From: CAZDDB01 sp963843285
GTDB taxonomy: Bacteria; Acidobacteriota; HRBIN11; JAKEFK01
DNA: 64,000 bases
NCBI GenBank assembly: GCA_963843285.1
Contig: CAWJJO010000013.1
Coordinates: 62,001-126,000, forward strand
Direction of reading: 5' to 3'
Position numbers and translations under genes: made by a program. Position 1 is the first letter of the stretch; each line of letters begins with the position of its first letter. Positions 46,551-54,257 of this stretch are shown here, in pieces. The notes beneath the pieces are model-generated. The model had not been told where the DNA came from. It did no database searches and worked only from the letters and a program-made list of their open reading frames with translations.

Positions 46551-46967
46551 CTATTGTTTTCGGGGTTTATGCAAAATGAACTTGCAGTATTTTTGGTAGC
46601 GATGGAAGTCTTGATCGGTCGTAAAGATGGCCAGATCGTTGTGCTCAGCTACAACGCAAATTAGAAAATCGGTATTTGATCCTTGAATACCGGCTTTACG
46701 ACAAAGGTTAAAAATCTCTGCAGCTCGCTCAAAAATTTCTTCGTGAAGTTCTAAGTCTGGAAAAGCGCGCAATCGAGTTCTCAATAGCTCGAACTGTTTT
46801 TGATCTCTGAGGCCCGAAAGAATTTCCTGCCGAATCGGACCGATGATCCGCACGCGCGTTTCACGAATGAGTTCTGCTAGTTCGTTGACAATGAATTCTT
46901 GCTGGCTGCTTGTTTTCCGCCGAAGCGCAAGCGACCAGACAGATGTGTCAACAAGAACGTCAGGCAC
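46551..46967 (-). CDS. vapC: VapC-family PIN-domain toxin
   Basis: A 138-aa PIN ribonuclease: the N-terminal VDTSVWSLAL supplies the first acidic residue, a central Glu lies in GPIRQEILSGL, and the C-terminal acids in SNTDFLICVVAEHNDLAIFTTDQDF complete the metal site. VapC toxins cleave tRNA or rRNA to stop translation when antitoxin is lost. Its start overlaps the end of the antitoxin gene by eight bases (46960-46967), the usual coupled layout. Length and motif order are normal, so it is probably functional. It lies downstream of the dead kinase in opposite orientation. Confidence 0.9.
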   Translation of the reverse strand: MPDVLVDTSVWSLALRRKTSSQQEFIVNELAELIRETRVRIIGPIRQEILSGLRDQKQFELLRTRLRAFPDLELHEEIFERAAEIFNLCRKAGIQGSNTDFLICVVAEHNDLAIFTTDQDFHRYQKYCKFILHKPRKQ

Positions 46968-47160
46968 GACGGCGCTGTTCCTTATAGTTGAAGGAAGGAT
47001 CGTATTCGATTTTGCCGAAAAGCTTCAGAATCTTTTGCTGCTTGCGCCGCTGAATGTATTCTTGCAGCGCTTGTTCCACGGTTGCCTTCTTCGTTCGGTT
47101 GCCTCCGATTCGTAGCGCTTCGTCTAAGAGCTTTTCATCGATGTCTAAATTGGTTGCCAT
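46960..47160 (-). CDS. vapB: VapB-family antitoxin
   Basis: A 66-aa protein with an N-terminal ribbon-helix-helix-like segment (MATNLDIDEKLLDEALRIGGNRTKKATVEQALQEY is the standard pattern: TNLxIDxxLLxEAlxlxgxxTKxxxVxxALxEyi) and a short basic/aromatic C-terminus (KIEYDPSFNYKEQRRR) that would wrap the toxin. It neutralises VapC by direct contact, and the pair represses its own promoter. The inverted repeat 6-33 bases upstream of its ATG is the probable operator. Confidence 0.88.
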   Translation of the reverse strand: MATNLDIDEKLLDEALRIGGNRTKKATVEQALQEYIQRRKQQKILKLFGKIEYDPSFNYKEQRRRA

Positions 47161-47165
47161 ATTTT

Positions 47166-47193
47166 ACACAGTATACTACACATATAACTGTGT
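47166..47193 (-). promoter_or_regulatory. vapBC operator and -10 region
   Basis: ACACAGT at 47166-47172 is the inverse of ACTGTGT at 47187-47193, with a 14-base AT-rich spacer. On the minus strand TATACT (47170-47175) is a good -10 element within the left arm, so bound VapBC would block transcription. No equally good -35 is seen at 17 bases. Confidence 0.6.
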
Positions 47194-47218
47194 GGAATCA
47201 AGCTTCTGCGGAAAGTGC

Positions 47219-47239
47219 TTGGCACAAATTTGGCACAAA
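47219..47239 (+). repeat. Direct repeat, right copy (TTGGCACAAAT-TGGCACAAA)
   Basis: The partner of 44059-44079, 20 of 21 bases the same and in the same orientation. It is 65 bases from the 3' end of tRNA-Leu. Possibly a duplicated end of a lost integrated element. Confidence 0.6.
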
Positions 47240-47249
47240 TCGGGCAGGG

Positions 47250-47290
47250 AGAAACAAGAAACCCAGCCGTAACAATGACTTACGGCTGGG
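47250..47290 (-). terminator. Rho-independent terminator of tRNA-Leu
   Basis: CCCAGCCGTAA at 47262-47272 pairs perfectly with TTACGGCTGGG at 47280-47290 (11 bp, seven-base loop). On the minus strand the stem is followed by TTTCTTGTTTC. It begins 14 bases after the tRNA 3' end. Confidence 0.85.
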
Positions 47291-47303
47291 AGTGCGAATG
47301 AAG

Positions 47304-47385
47304 TGCCGAAGGGGAGACTCGAACTCCCATGGCTCGCGCCGCCACCCCCTCAAGATGGTGTGTCTACCAATTCCACCACTTCGGC
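47304..47385 (-). tRNA. tRNA-Leu (anticodon GAG)
   Basis: On the minus strand the acceptor 5' arm GCCGAAG (47385-47379) pairs with CTTCGGC (47311-47305), discriminator A at 47304. The D arm reads GTGGAATTGGTAGACAC, the anticodon stem CCATC/GGTGG encloses loop TTGAGGG with GAG at 47351-47349, the class II variable arm is GCGGCGCGAGCC, and the T arm GGGAGTTCGAGTCTCCC. Codons read are CUC and CUU. The 3' CCA is not encoded. Confidence 0.95.
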
Positions 47386-47389
47386 TATG

Positions 47390-47579
47390 TGCGTCTATCG
47401 CGTCGTTGCGTCTATTGCGTCTGTCGCGATGGACGCCCGCGATTGACTCGACGACGCAATGTCGCGACAGACGCACATCTGCCTGCCAAGCAGCAAATAA
47501 TATACAATTTTGACCGGCGCCGATCAAGGGAGAGGGATAGACGCGACGAGGCAATAGACGCAACGACGCGATAGACGCA
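47390..47579. repeat. Large inverted repeat next to tRNA-Leu
   Basis: A 29-base sequence beginning TGCGTCTATCGCGTCGTTGC at 47390-47418 recurs as its exact reverse complement at 47551-47579 (GCAATAGACGCAACGACGCG onward). A second, 14-base pair (TGCGTCTGTCGCGA at about 47416-47429 against 47461-47475) is nested within. Both arms are built of a GACGCAA-like unit. The 132-base spacer holds no gene. It fills the gap between the tRNA 5' end and the FAD oxidoreductase. Confidence 0.8.
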
Positions 47580-47621
47580 AACGGGTTGATTCACGATTGA
47601 AAGCTGTGAAACAATACTGGC

Positions 47622-49019
47622 ATGAGTGAAGCAACATTAGTCCAGGAATTACAAGCAGCGATTCGGGGAACAGTCACAAACGATCCCGAATCATTGAATG
47701 AAGTCAGTACTGATTTTGGCAGGATGATTACACGCGTTCCCCGCGTAGTGGTGCGTCCGTCTTCTGCAGAAGACGTTGCCGCAGCAATCCGCACCGGAAT
47801 CAGGTATAACCTTCCGGTTACTTCCCGTTCGGCGGCGCACAGCCAGAGCGGTCAAGCGCTCAGTCAGGGCGGGATCCTGCTGGATATGACGGCGTTGAAT
47901 CAGCATTTTGAGGTGGATGAGCAAGAAAAAACTTGCGTGGTGGATGCCGGCCTCTTGTGGAAGGGCCTGGTCGAGAAGCTGAAGCCGTACAAATTAATTC
48001 CACCTGTGCTCACAAACAATCTCAATGTTGCCATTGGTGGAACTCTTTCGATGGCAGGAATTGGTGTTGCCTCCTGGCGATATGGAGTGCAAGGCGATAA
48101 CTGTGTTGGTCTGCAGGTAGTCACAGGCGCGGGGGACATCGTGGAATGCTCTGCCACGCAGAATTCAGAACTCTTTTCCCACGCCCTCTGCGGGTTGGGG
48201 CAATTTGGAATCATCACGCGCGCGAAACTAAAGCTTCGCAGCCATAAGTCGCATGTGCGCGTCTTTTTTCTGGTGTACGACAATTTGAAAACGATTCTCA
48301 GGGACCAGCGCGCTCTCATCGAAGAAGGAAGAATGGATTTCATCGAATCGTGGTGTACGCCGCTTCCTCTTGGCTTCAAAAAGGTGATGGGAGTGAAACA
48401 AACTTTCGGTGAATGGTTTTTCCCGCTGCAATTGTCGTTTGAATACGATCCGGAAGGCCCTCCGCCGGAAGAGAAAAAATGTTTGCAGGGATTGAATTTT
48501 TACCGGCACAGTCACACCGAGGACATGGAAATCTATGATTTTGCCGGACGCCTGGAGAACGTTTTTGAGATCTGGAAACGGATGGGTTACTGGGCTAATG
48601 CCCATCCCTGGATGGAAACACTTTTGCCCTGGGACGTTGCAGAAAAATATATGAACCAGATTCTTCAGAACTTGCCGCCCGCTGCTTTGGGCGGAGGGCA
48701 TGTCCTGTTCTGGCCTTCCAGCGGACGCACATCCAACTTGCCGTTATTCAAGCGGCCGGACTCCGATTTCATCGTAGGATTCGGAATTCTTCCCGGTGTC
48801 CCAAAAGATCTGCTGGACCTGGCCATTCCACGGTTGAACATGGCAAGCGAGCTCAGCGAAGCCCTGGGTGGAAAACGCTATCTTTCGGGTTTGGTCCACT
48901 TTGATAAGTCCAAGTGGAAAGAACACTACGATACAAGCTGGAGCGAGATGAAGCGGATGAAGAAGAAATACGATCCGAATTCAATTCTGAATCCGGGGTT
49001 CATCGACTTCACAGGTTGA
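47622..49019 (+). CDS. FAD-dependent oxidoreductase, cytokinin-dehydrogenase-like (PCMH fold)
   Basis: A 465-aa flavoenzyme. The PCMH FAD-binding domain contains RVPRVVVRPSSAEDVAAAI, then TSRSAAHSQSGQAL, in the place of the GHS/GHG loop that carries or contacts flavin, TNNLNVAIGGTLSMAGIGVASWRYG and GLGQFGIITRAKLKL. The C-terminal cap has HPWMETLLP, GGGHVLFWPSSGR and a terminal KKKYDPNSILNPG, as in CKX and lactone oxidase relatives. It oxidises a small alcohol or amine substrate using bound FAD; the substrate is unknown and plant-type cytokinin is not implied. No signal peptide. It stands alone, following the tRNA region. Confidence 0.87.
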   Translation: MSEATLVQELQAAIRGTVTNDPESLNEVSTDFGRMITRVPRVVVRPSSAEDVAAAIRTGIRYNLPVTSRSAAHSQSGQALSQGGILLDMTALNQHFEVDEQEKTCVVDAGLLWKGLVEKLKPYKLIPPVLTNNLNVAIGGTLSMAGIGVASWRYGVQGDNCVGLQVVTGAGDIVECSATQNSELFSHALCGLGQFGIITRAKLKLRSHKSHVRVFFLVYDNLKTILRDQRALIEEGRMDFIESWCTPLPLGFKKVMGVKQTFGEWFFPLQLSFEYDPEGPPPEEKKCLQGLNFYRHSHTEDMEIYDFAGRLENVFEIWKRMGYWANAHPWMETLLPWDVAEKYMNQILQNLPPAALGGGHVLFWPSSGRTSNLPLFKRPDSDFIVGFGILPGVPKDLLDLAIPRLNMASELSEALGGKRYLSGLVHFDKSKWKEHYDTSWSEMKRMKKKYDPNSILNPGFIDFTG

Positions 49020-49110
49020 GGATTCACCGCAGAGACGCAAAGAGCGCAGAGTTTTTAAGCGGAATTAATGGTCAAAACTTTGCCTTTCCGTGTATTCCGT
49101 GCTTAATTCT

Positions 49111-50991
49111 CTACTTCTTGAGTTGCGGGCGTAGATTCAGATTGCGCACCAGCCGGTGGAGGTAGTTGGCGTGAACGCCCAGTAACTTTGCCGCTTCTGT
49201 AAAGTTGCCGTGCGCCTGTTCCATCGCTTTGAGGATCAATTCCTTTCGGACCGCCTGAACCGATTCATGATAATTTCCCAGGTGAACTCCTGCTGGTGGT
49301 TCCGATTCCAGGACGGTTTCCGGAAGATCGTCAGGCGTGATCCAATCGCCGGCGCTCAAGACGACGGCGCGCTCGATGGCATTTTCCAATTCACGGACGT
49401 TCCCCGGCCATGAGTACTGCGCAAGAAACGCCTTTGCCTCCTGAGTCATGCCAAGAATGCGCCGTTTTGTTCTGGCGGCATGTTTCTCCAGAAAGTACAT
49501 GGTAAGAAGGGGGATGTCTTCCACGCGATCACGCAGAGGCGGCATTTCAAGCTCGATGACATTCAAACGGTAATGCAAATCCTGGCGGAATTTTCCTTTC
49601 TGAATTTCTTCTTTCACATCCTTGTTTGTGGCTGCGATCAACCGGAGATCGACTTTGATGGGACGCGTCCCGCCAACTCGCTCAAATTCATGCTCCTGCA
49701 AAACGCGCAGAAGCTTGGATTGGAGAGACAGACCCAGCTCGGCGATTTCATCCAGAAAGAGTGTCCCGTGGTCGGCAAGCTCGAACTTTCCTTTCTTTTG
49801 GGCAATCGCTCCTGTAAAGGCGCCTTTCTCATGTCCGAACAGCTCACTCTCAAGCAGGGTTTCGGTCAAAACGGCGCAGTTGATCGCAACAAAACGAGCA
49901 TCCCGCCGGGCGCTATTGCGGTGAATCGCCTGCGCGAGCAGCTCCTTTCCGGTCCCGCTTTCGCCCGTTACGAATACCGTAGAATCGGACGGCGCGACGC
50001 GCGAGATGAACTGAAACACTTTCTTCATCGGAGCGCTTTCTCCGATCATCCTGTGTTCGATCTCCTGCTCCGTATGATAACGCTTGTTGTCTTCGGTAAG
50101 CTTTTCGGTTTGATGGATGCTTTTCATTGCCAGAGAGGAGATCGCGCCGACGGCTGTGACGATCTGCAGATCGCCCTCGTCAAATCTGCTGCGCTCTCCG
50201 AAGTCGAGATAGATCAATCCAATCACACTGTTATCTGCTACGATCGGAGCGCAGAGAAGCGAGCGGATCATCGCCGAAGCCAGACTTTTCGCACCTGCAA
50301 ACGCAGCATCCTTCTGAATATCGCTGCTGAGAATAGATACACGTTCTTTCTCAACCTTCTGGACTACAGTTTTGCTGATCTGAATTCTCTCGCGAGACAA
50401 AATGGACGAGAAAACGGCAGGATCCTCCGAACAGAAAAGTATCGCTCCGCGGCTGCCGGGAAACATCGACAGAAGCCAATCGAGTAAAAGGTTTCCCAGT
50501 TCTTGTGAACTTTGCGCGCCGTTGATCTGCGTACTGAGCTTGAGCAGCGCATTTAGATCGCGAACGGTTCTCGGTTCCGTTTTCAAGCGGTCGGGTGCCA
50601 GATACATGGCGTCTTCCTTTCGAAGCTGAATCGTTGATCCGCCTGATTCGATTCCTTCGATCCATTGAACAGGATCTGGAGCAGTTTCCTTGTCGTCATC
50701 CAAAAACAGGATTGCAGAATCTCCAATTTCGATCTGCGATGGATGGTCCAGGGTGCGCTCCCTCACGGGCACGCGGTCTACGAATGTTCCGTTGAGGCTT
50801 TCCAGATCAATGATTTTGAAGCGATCCCCCTCTTTGATTATCTTGCAATGTTTTCGAGACAGGGAAAGATCCTGCACAGTCAGATCACTGGAGGCGTTCC
50901 GGCCGATCGTTAGTTCCTGGTCCGTGAGCGGGACGATTGATCCTTTCGAGGGACCGCTGATAAAAACAAGCCTGGGATTCATTCGTTTCAA
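49111..50991 (-). CDS. FHA-GAF-sigma54 AAA+-Fis transcriptional activator
   Basis: A 626-aa enhancer-binding protein. FHA domain about 25-100 (IGRNASSDLTVQDLSLSRKHC, LESLNGTFV) reads phosphothreonine, so one of the nearby Ser/Thr kinases may control it. GAF about 145-290. AAA+ about 315-550 with Walker A GESGTGKE (343-350), GAFTGA (390-395) for sigma54 contact, and LFLDEIAEL (Walker B). Fis-type helix-turn-helix at the C-terminus (GNFTEAAKLLGVHANYLHRLV). The FHA-plus-sigma54 design is well known from Myxococcus and relatives. ATG 50982 is an alternative start three codons in. No signal or membrane segment. Confidence 0.94.
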   Translation of the reverse strand: MKRMNPRLVFISGPSKGSIVPLTDQELTIGRNASSDLTVQDLSLSRKHCKIIKEGDRFKIIDLESLNGTFVDRVPVRERTLDHPSQIEIGDSAILFLDDDKETAPDPVQWIEGIESGGSTIQLRKEDAMYLAPDRLKTEPRTVRDLNALLKLSTQINGAQSSQELGNLLLDWLLSMFPGSRGAILFCSEDPAVFSSILSRERIQISKTVVQKVEKERVSILSSDIQKDAAFAGAKSLASAMIRSLLCAPIVADNSVIGLIYLDFGERSRFDEGDLQIVTAVGAISSLAMKSIHQTEKLTEDNKRYHTEQEIEHRMIGESAPMKKVFQFISRVAPSDSTVFVTGESGTGKELLAQAIHRNSARRDARFVAINCAVLTETLLESELFGHEKGAFTGAIAQKKGKFELADHGTLFLDEIAELGLSLQSKLLRVLQEHEFERVGGTRPIKVDLRLIAATNKDVKEEIQKGKFRQDLHYRLNVIELEMPPLRDRVEDIPLLTMYFLEKHAARTKRRILGMTQEAKAFLAQYSWPGNVRELENAIERAVVLSAGDWITPDDLPETVLESEPPAGVHLGNYHESVQAVRKELILKAMEQAHGNFTEAAKLLGVHANYLHRLVRNLNLRPQLKK

Positions 50992-51003
50992 AAAGTATAC
51001 CGC

Positions 51004-51237
51004 ATAGGGAGCGCAGGCGTATGGAGCGCAGGCGTCCCGCCTGCATTATGGGTCGCAGGCCTCCGAAGCTGTGAAAAAATCGGCACGAGGCTGATTTACG
51101 GTTTGTAGCGCCGGCGTCTCGCCGGCAGAACTCGACGAGGAGCCGGCCGGAGGCCAGCGTTACAAACCGCAAACATGCGTCTTGCTTCGATTTTTTCACA
51201 GCTCTCCGGCCTGCATCGTAGCGAATGAATTCGCTAC
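51004..51237. repeat. Repeat island with nested hairpin
   Basis: It starts with GGAGCGCAGGCGTATGGAGC and GCAGGCGTCCCGCCTGCATT (dispersed family). Then AGCTGTGAAAAAATCG at 51067-51082 is the exact inverse of 51188-51203; nested inside, CGGTTTGTA at 51099-51107 is the inverse of 51161-51169, enclosing GCGCCGGCGTCTCGCCGGC. A further palindrome GTAGCGAATGAATTCGCTAC ends at about 51237 and supplies the stop codon of the kinase. Confidence 0.85.
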
Positions 51238-52556
51238 TACGAACTTGTCGCGGTGCGTCCGCCTGTTCTCATGTTATACGCGCTGCGAATCAGCGTCCGC
51301 TGTGAAAAAGGACTGAATACAAGCGGCGGAATGCATGCGAGTGAGAGCACCTCACCGATTTTCAATGATAAACTGAGCGGCGCAATCGACCAGAAAATAT
51401 CCAGCACATACAGAAACCAGAATGCTTTCCTGTATTGGACGCCAGCCTGAACATGATCCAGCGCTACCATGCTTGTAAAGTAGAGACGAACTGCGATCCC
51501 GATCAGCGCGGTAGTGATAAAAGCAATTGTTAGAATATCGGCCGGTCCTGCTCCAAGAATATGGGCCAGCCCGCGTTCCATCCCGTCGGGCCATCGCAAG
51601 GCGGCTGTATACATGGCCAGATAGACCCCCTGCAAAACGACAAAGAGCAGGCGAGCGATTCCACGGTGAAGAACGTAATCCATCTGGTTTGGGGAAACCA
51701 TTTTTTGCGGTGATTCACGATCCAGAACACGCAGATCCGTAAGAAGATCCTGCGCGGATTGATATCGCTCGTCAGGATTTTTGCGAAGGCATTTCTGGAT
51801 GATTCGTTCGAGATCTGAAGAGCAGCTGTAATTGAAACGCAGGACGGATTCCGGTTGCGCGTGCAGAATCTGATCAATCGTGACGGAAGCATTCGGACCT
51901 TGAAATGGGCGTCTGGACGTGAGCATTTCATACAAAACAACTCCAAGGCTGAAGAGATCCGTCCGGGAATCGATTTTGCGCCCCATCGCTTGTTCGGGGC
52001 TCATGTAGTGCACTGTCCCGACGATTGCTCCGGTCTCTGTCTTTGCCTGTGTGCTCAATGCGCTGAACGCACCGTCTTCGCCCGCAGGAGTGATTCTTGC
52101 AAGACCAAAATCAAGAACCTTGACCTGACCCCGTTTGGTGATCATGATATTCGACGGTTTCAGGTCTCTATGAACGATTCCTTTTGCGTGCGCTTCCGCA
52201 AGCGTGTCGGCGATCTGGATTCCGATTGCAATCCCTTCCTGTTGAGGAAGTGGATGCTCACCGATCTTTGCTTCCAGGGTTTGTCCTTCCACACATTCCA
52301 TTGCAATAAAATGTACGCCATCCGATTCACCGATCTCATAAATATGGGCGACGTTTGGATGACTGAGTGTGGATGCCGCTTTGGCTTCGTGAGCAAACCG
52401 GCGCAACCGTTTTGGATCGGCGGCCATTTCATCCGGGAGGATCTTCAGCGCCACCGATCGGCCCAAACGCGTGTCTTGTGCCTGGAAGACTTCTCCCATC
52501 CCGCCTTCTCCCAATTTCTTCAGAATCCGGTAATGCGCAATCATTTCCCGAATCAT
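51237..52556 (-). CDS. Ser/Thr protein kinase with multi-pass membrane C-terminus
   Basis: ATG 52556 overlaps the stop of the upstream TPR gene by four bases and has AAGAAGGA upstream, so it is chosen over the frame's far start at 52700. 439 aa. Kinase domain about 1-270: LGEGGMGEVFQA, VALKILP, HRDLKPSN, LDFGLAR, GTVHYMSPEQA, all intact. The C-terminal 150 residues form about four or five membrane helices (LLFVVLQGVYLAMYTAALRW, ILTIAFITTALIGIAVRLYF, AFWFLYVLDIFWSIAPLSLS). There is no large outer domain, so sensing may occur in the membrane. It is the last gene of the lipoprotein/peroxiredoxin/TPR operon. Its last residues and stop come from a repeat. Confidence 0.92.
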   Translation of the reverse strand: MIREMIAHYRILKKLGEGGMGEVFQAQDTRLGRSVALKILPDEMAADPKRLRRFAHEAKAASTLSHPNVAHIYEIGESDGVHFIAMECVEGQTLEAKIGEHPLPQQEGIAIGIQIADTLAEAHAKGIVHRDLKPSNIMITKRGQVKVLDFGLARITPAGEDGAFSALSTQAKTETGAIVGTVHYMSPEQAMGRKIDSRTDLFSLGVVLYEMLTSRRPFQGPNASVTIDQILHAQPESVLRFNYSCSSDLERIIQKCLRKNPDERYQSAQDLLTDLRVLDRESPQKMVSPNQMDYVLHRGIARLLFVVLQGVYLAMYTAALRWPDGMERGLAHILGAGPADILTIAFITTALIGIAVRLYFTSMVALDHVQAGVQYRKAFWFLYVLDIFWSIAPLSLSLKIGEVLSLACIPPLVFSPFSQRTLIRSAYNMRTGGRTATSS

Positions 52557-53821
52557 GGTTCCTTCTTCTGATCCGGCGGCTGGAATGGTTTTTTCAAGTA
52601 TTTCTTTGCCTCTTCGCGCGAATAAAACGCAGGGGCACGGTTGAAAACAAATTGATACTCTTTCAACGCCAATTCGCGTTTCAGCATCGCGTCCAGACAT
52701 TTTCCGGCTTCCAGATGTGCCATTGTGATCAGACTCTCGGGGGCCTTCGGAAAGCTCGCCGAAAGAATGTAATGAGGGTAGGCTTTTTCCCAGAGATTCA
52801 AGTCAAATAGTGTTTCCGCGTACTGATAGTTGATTAAGTCGGGCATATAATCCAGCGCGACGGGATCCCGCAACAGTTCTTCATACAACTTTACACTGTC
52901 GCTGTATCTGCCCAGCCTGGCAAGTGTTCTTGCCATTTCGGAACGGAAAATCGGATTTCTGGAATATCGCGCGCTCAGTTCCCGCTGGATCTTCAGTGAA
53001 TCTTCCAATCGCTTTTCGCGGTCGTAAAGTAAGACCAGAATCACGCCCGCTTCAACACTAGCCAGCTTTCCTTCTTTGTAGACTCGCTCCAGTTTTGCAA
53101 GCCCGTCCTTCTTGGACCCATGATGTCCGCCGATGAAGGCAAGAATTTTTACCGCAAGAGGAAGGCTCCCAACCACATAATCGTACATCCCAACTGAAAG
53201 ATATGCATCGACAAAGTTCGGGTCCTGCTTGAGCGCCGCTCTGTGTAATTCCACCGCCTTCGACCCGTTGCGCAAGGAAGAAAAAAAATTTCTCTTCACT
53301 GTCGATTCATATCCCGCCAGGGCGCCTTTTGCTACGCCCAGAAAATAGAGCGCAGCGATATCATTCCGATCCTTCTTTAAACCTGCTTCAGCCAGTTGCA
53401 TTCCTTTTTCGATTAAATCCCGAAACTGCCGGTCCACCGTAGGATCCACAGTGTCGTTCGCTTTTACAAAGAATGAGTCATTCCGGTTATACAACTGAGT
53501 TTGAAGTCGCCGAAGAGATGCCAGATGTTTGAGCCAGATGGAACTTGCGAGATAGATATATCCGGCAGGGTGTGCCGGATCGAGACGGATCATTTCTTGA
53601 AAGTGCTCGGCAGCAGGTTCGTACTCCATGTTAAATAGCGCGTCAAATCCTGCTGTCCTGTGACTTTGCAATTGAGCCGAAAAGAATTCAGGTTCGGCAG
53701 ATACGATGGACACCAGAAGTAGAACCGCGGCTACAATACAATGGGAACTAAAGAATTTCGAGTAACTCCTGCGGGTGAGTAGCCGCGCTGACTTTTGGGT
53801 AGACGTGCGTGATAATTCCAT
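52553..53821 (-). CDS. Exported TPR protein, operon with peroxiredoxin and kinase
   Basis: The mature protein (from about SAEPEFFSAQLQSHRTAGFD) is a TPR array: MEYEPAAEHFQEMIRLDPAHPAGYIYLASS, AALYFLGVAKGALAGYESTV, FVDAYLSVGMYDYVVGSLPL and INYQYAETLFDLNLWEKAYP. It has a signal-type segment CIVAAVLLLVSIVSA after a basic stretch. ATG 53821 is taken as start because it gives a conventional n-region (RLLTRRSYSK); it overlaps the peroxiredoxin gene by 74 bases. The frame also runs open to 54013 through antisense-like reading of the peroxiredoxin, which is ignored. The stop overlaps the kinase ATG by four bases, suggesting a functional link with that kinase. Confidence 0.75.
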   Translation of the reverse strand: MELSRTSTQKSARLLTRRSYSKFFSSHCIVAAVLLLVSIVSAEPEFFSAQLQSHRTAGFDALFNMEYEPAAEHFQEMIRLDPAHPAGYIYLASSIWLKHLASLRRLQTQLYNRNDSFFVKANDTVDPTVDRQFRDLIEKGMQLAEAGLKKDRNDIAALYFLGVAKGALAGYESTVKRNFFSSLRNGSKAVELHRAALKQDPNFVDAYLSVGMYDYVVGSLPLAVKILAFIGGHHGSKKDGLAKLERVYKEGKLASVEAGVILVLLYDREKRLEDSLKIQRELSARYSRNPIFRSEMARTLARLGRYSDSVKLYEELLRDPVALDYMPDLINYQYAETLFDLNLWEKAYPHYILSASFPKAPESLITMAHLEAGKCLDAMLKRELALKEYQFVFNRAPAFYSREEAKKYLKKPFQPPDQKKEP

Positions 53822-54257
53822 GCTCATCGATAATATACGTAATACGGTCAGCATAATACGCTTGCTTGAACGTGACGGCCCCGTATGAAAGTGAAGCTTT
53901 CCGATCAAGATCGGACAGAAGGGGAAACGAAAGGCCTGCGCTGCGCCTGAAAGCGAGGTTTGCAGAAAGAGGGTCTGTGCTGATTCCCAGCAATACGACG
54001 CCCCTGGTTTCAAGGTCCTGAGCTCGCTCCTGGAACCCCTTTGCTTCGATGGTTCAGCCGGGCGTTTCGGCCCGGGGAAACCACCAGAGCACGACGCGTC
54101 GGCCGCGGTACTGACTCAAGGTGTGCGAGTTTCCGCTTTCATCCGGAAGTGTGAAATCCGGCGCTTCCATCCCGGGCTCAAGAAGCTTTCGGGGTCCGGA
54201 AAAAAGACGACGGACCTGGTGGAGCGCAAAACCGGGCAACGTCGTGATGATCTTCAT
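53748..54257 (-). CDS. bcp: BCP-family peroxiredoxin with in-frame TGA at the peroxidatic Cys (candidate selenoprotein)
   Basis: With TGA at 54054-54056 read through, the 169-aa product is a full bacterioferritin-comigratory-type peroxiredoxin: LEPGMEAPDFTLPDESGNSH, RRVVLWWFPRAETPG-U-TIEAKGFQ, GVVLLGISTDPLS, FPLLSDLDRKASLSYGA and ITYIIDEHGIITHVYP. In BCP enzymes the residue after TPG is the peroxidatic Cys (TPGCT); here it is codon 68, TGA. The usual resolving Cys five residues on is Lys. Such proteins reduce peroxides with thiols. Selenocysteine would explain the TGA; a nonsense mutation of TGC/TGT is the alternative. ATG 54257 overlaps the lipoprotein stop by four bases. Confidence 0.75.
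54012..54041 (-). promoter_or_regulatory. Candidate bacterial SECIS hairpin
   Basis: Reading the minus strand, 12 bases after the TGA begins AAGGGGTTCC, then AGGAGCGAGCTCA, then GGACCTT. GGT pairs with ACC, a T is bulged, CC pairs with GG, and GAG/CTC inside close a CGAG loop. The apical region starts about 22 bases after TGA and has G in its first two positions, within the general rules described for bacterial SECIS elements. The fold is imperfect and inferred by eye. Confidence 0.45.

Noticed and set aside
52557..52700. N-terminal 48-residue extension of the kinase at 51237
   Set aside because: It overlaps the conserved C-terminus of the TPR gene and there is a good ribosome-binding site at the internal ATG 52556.
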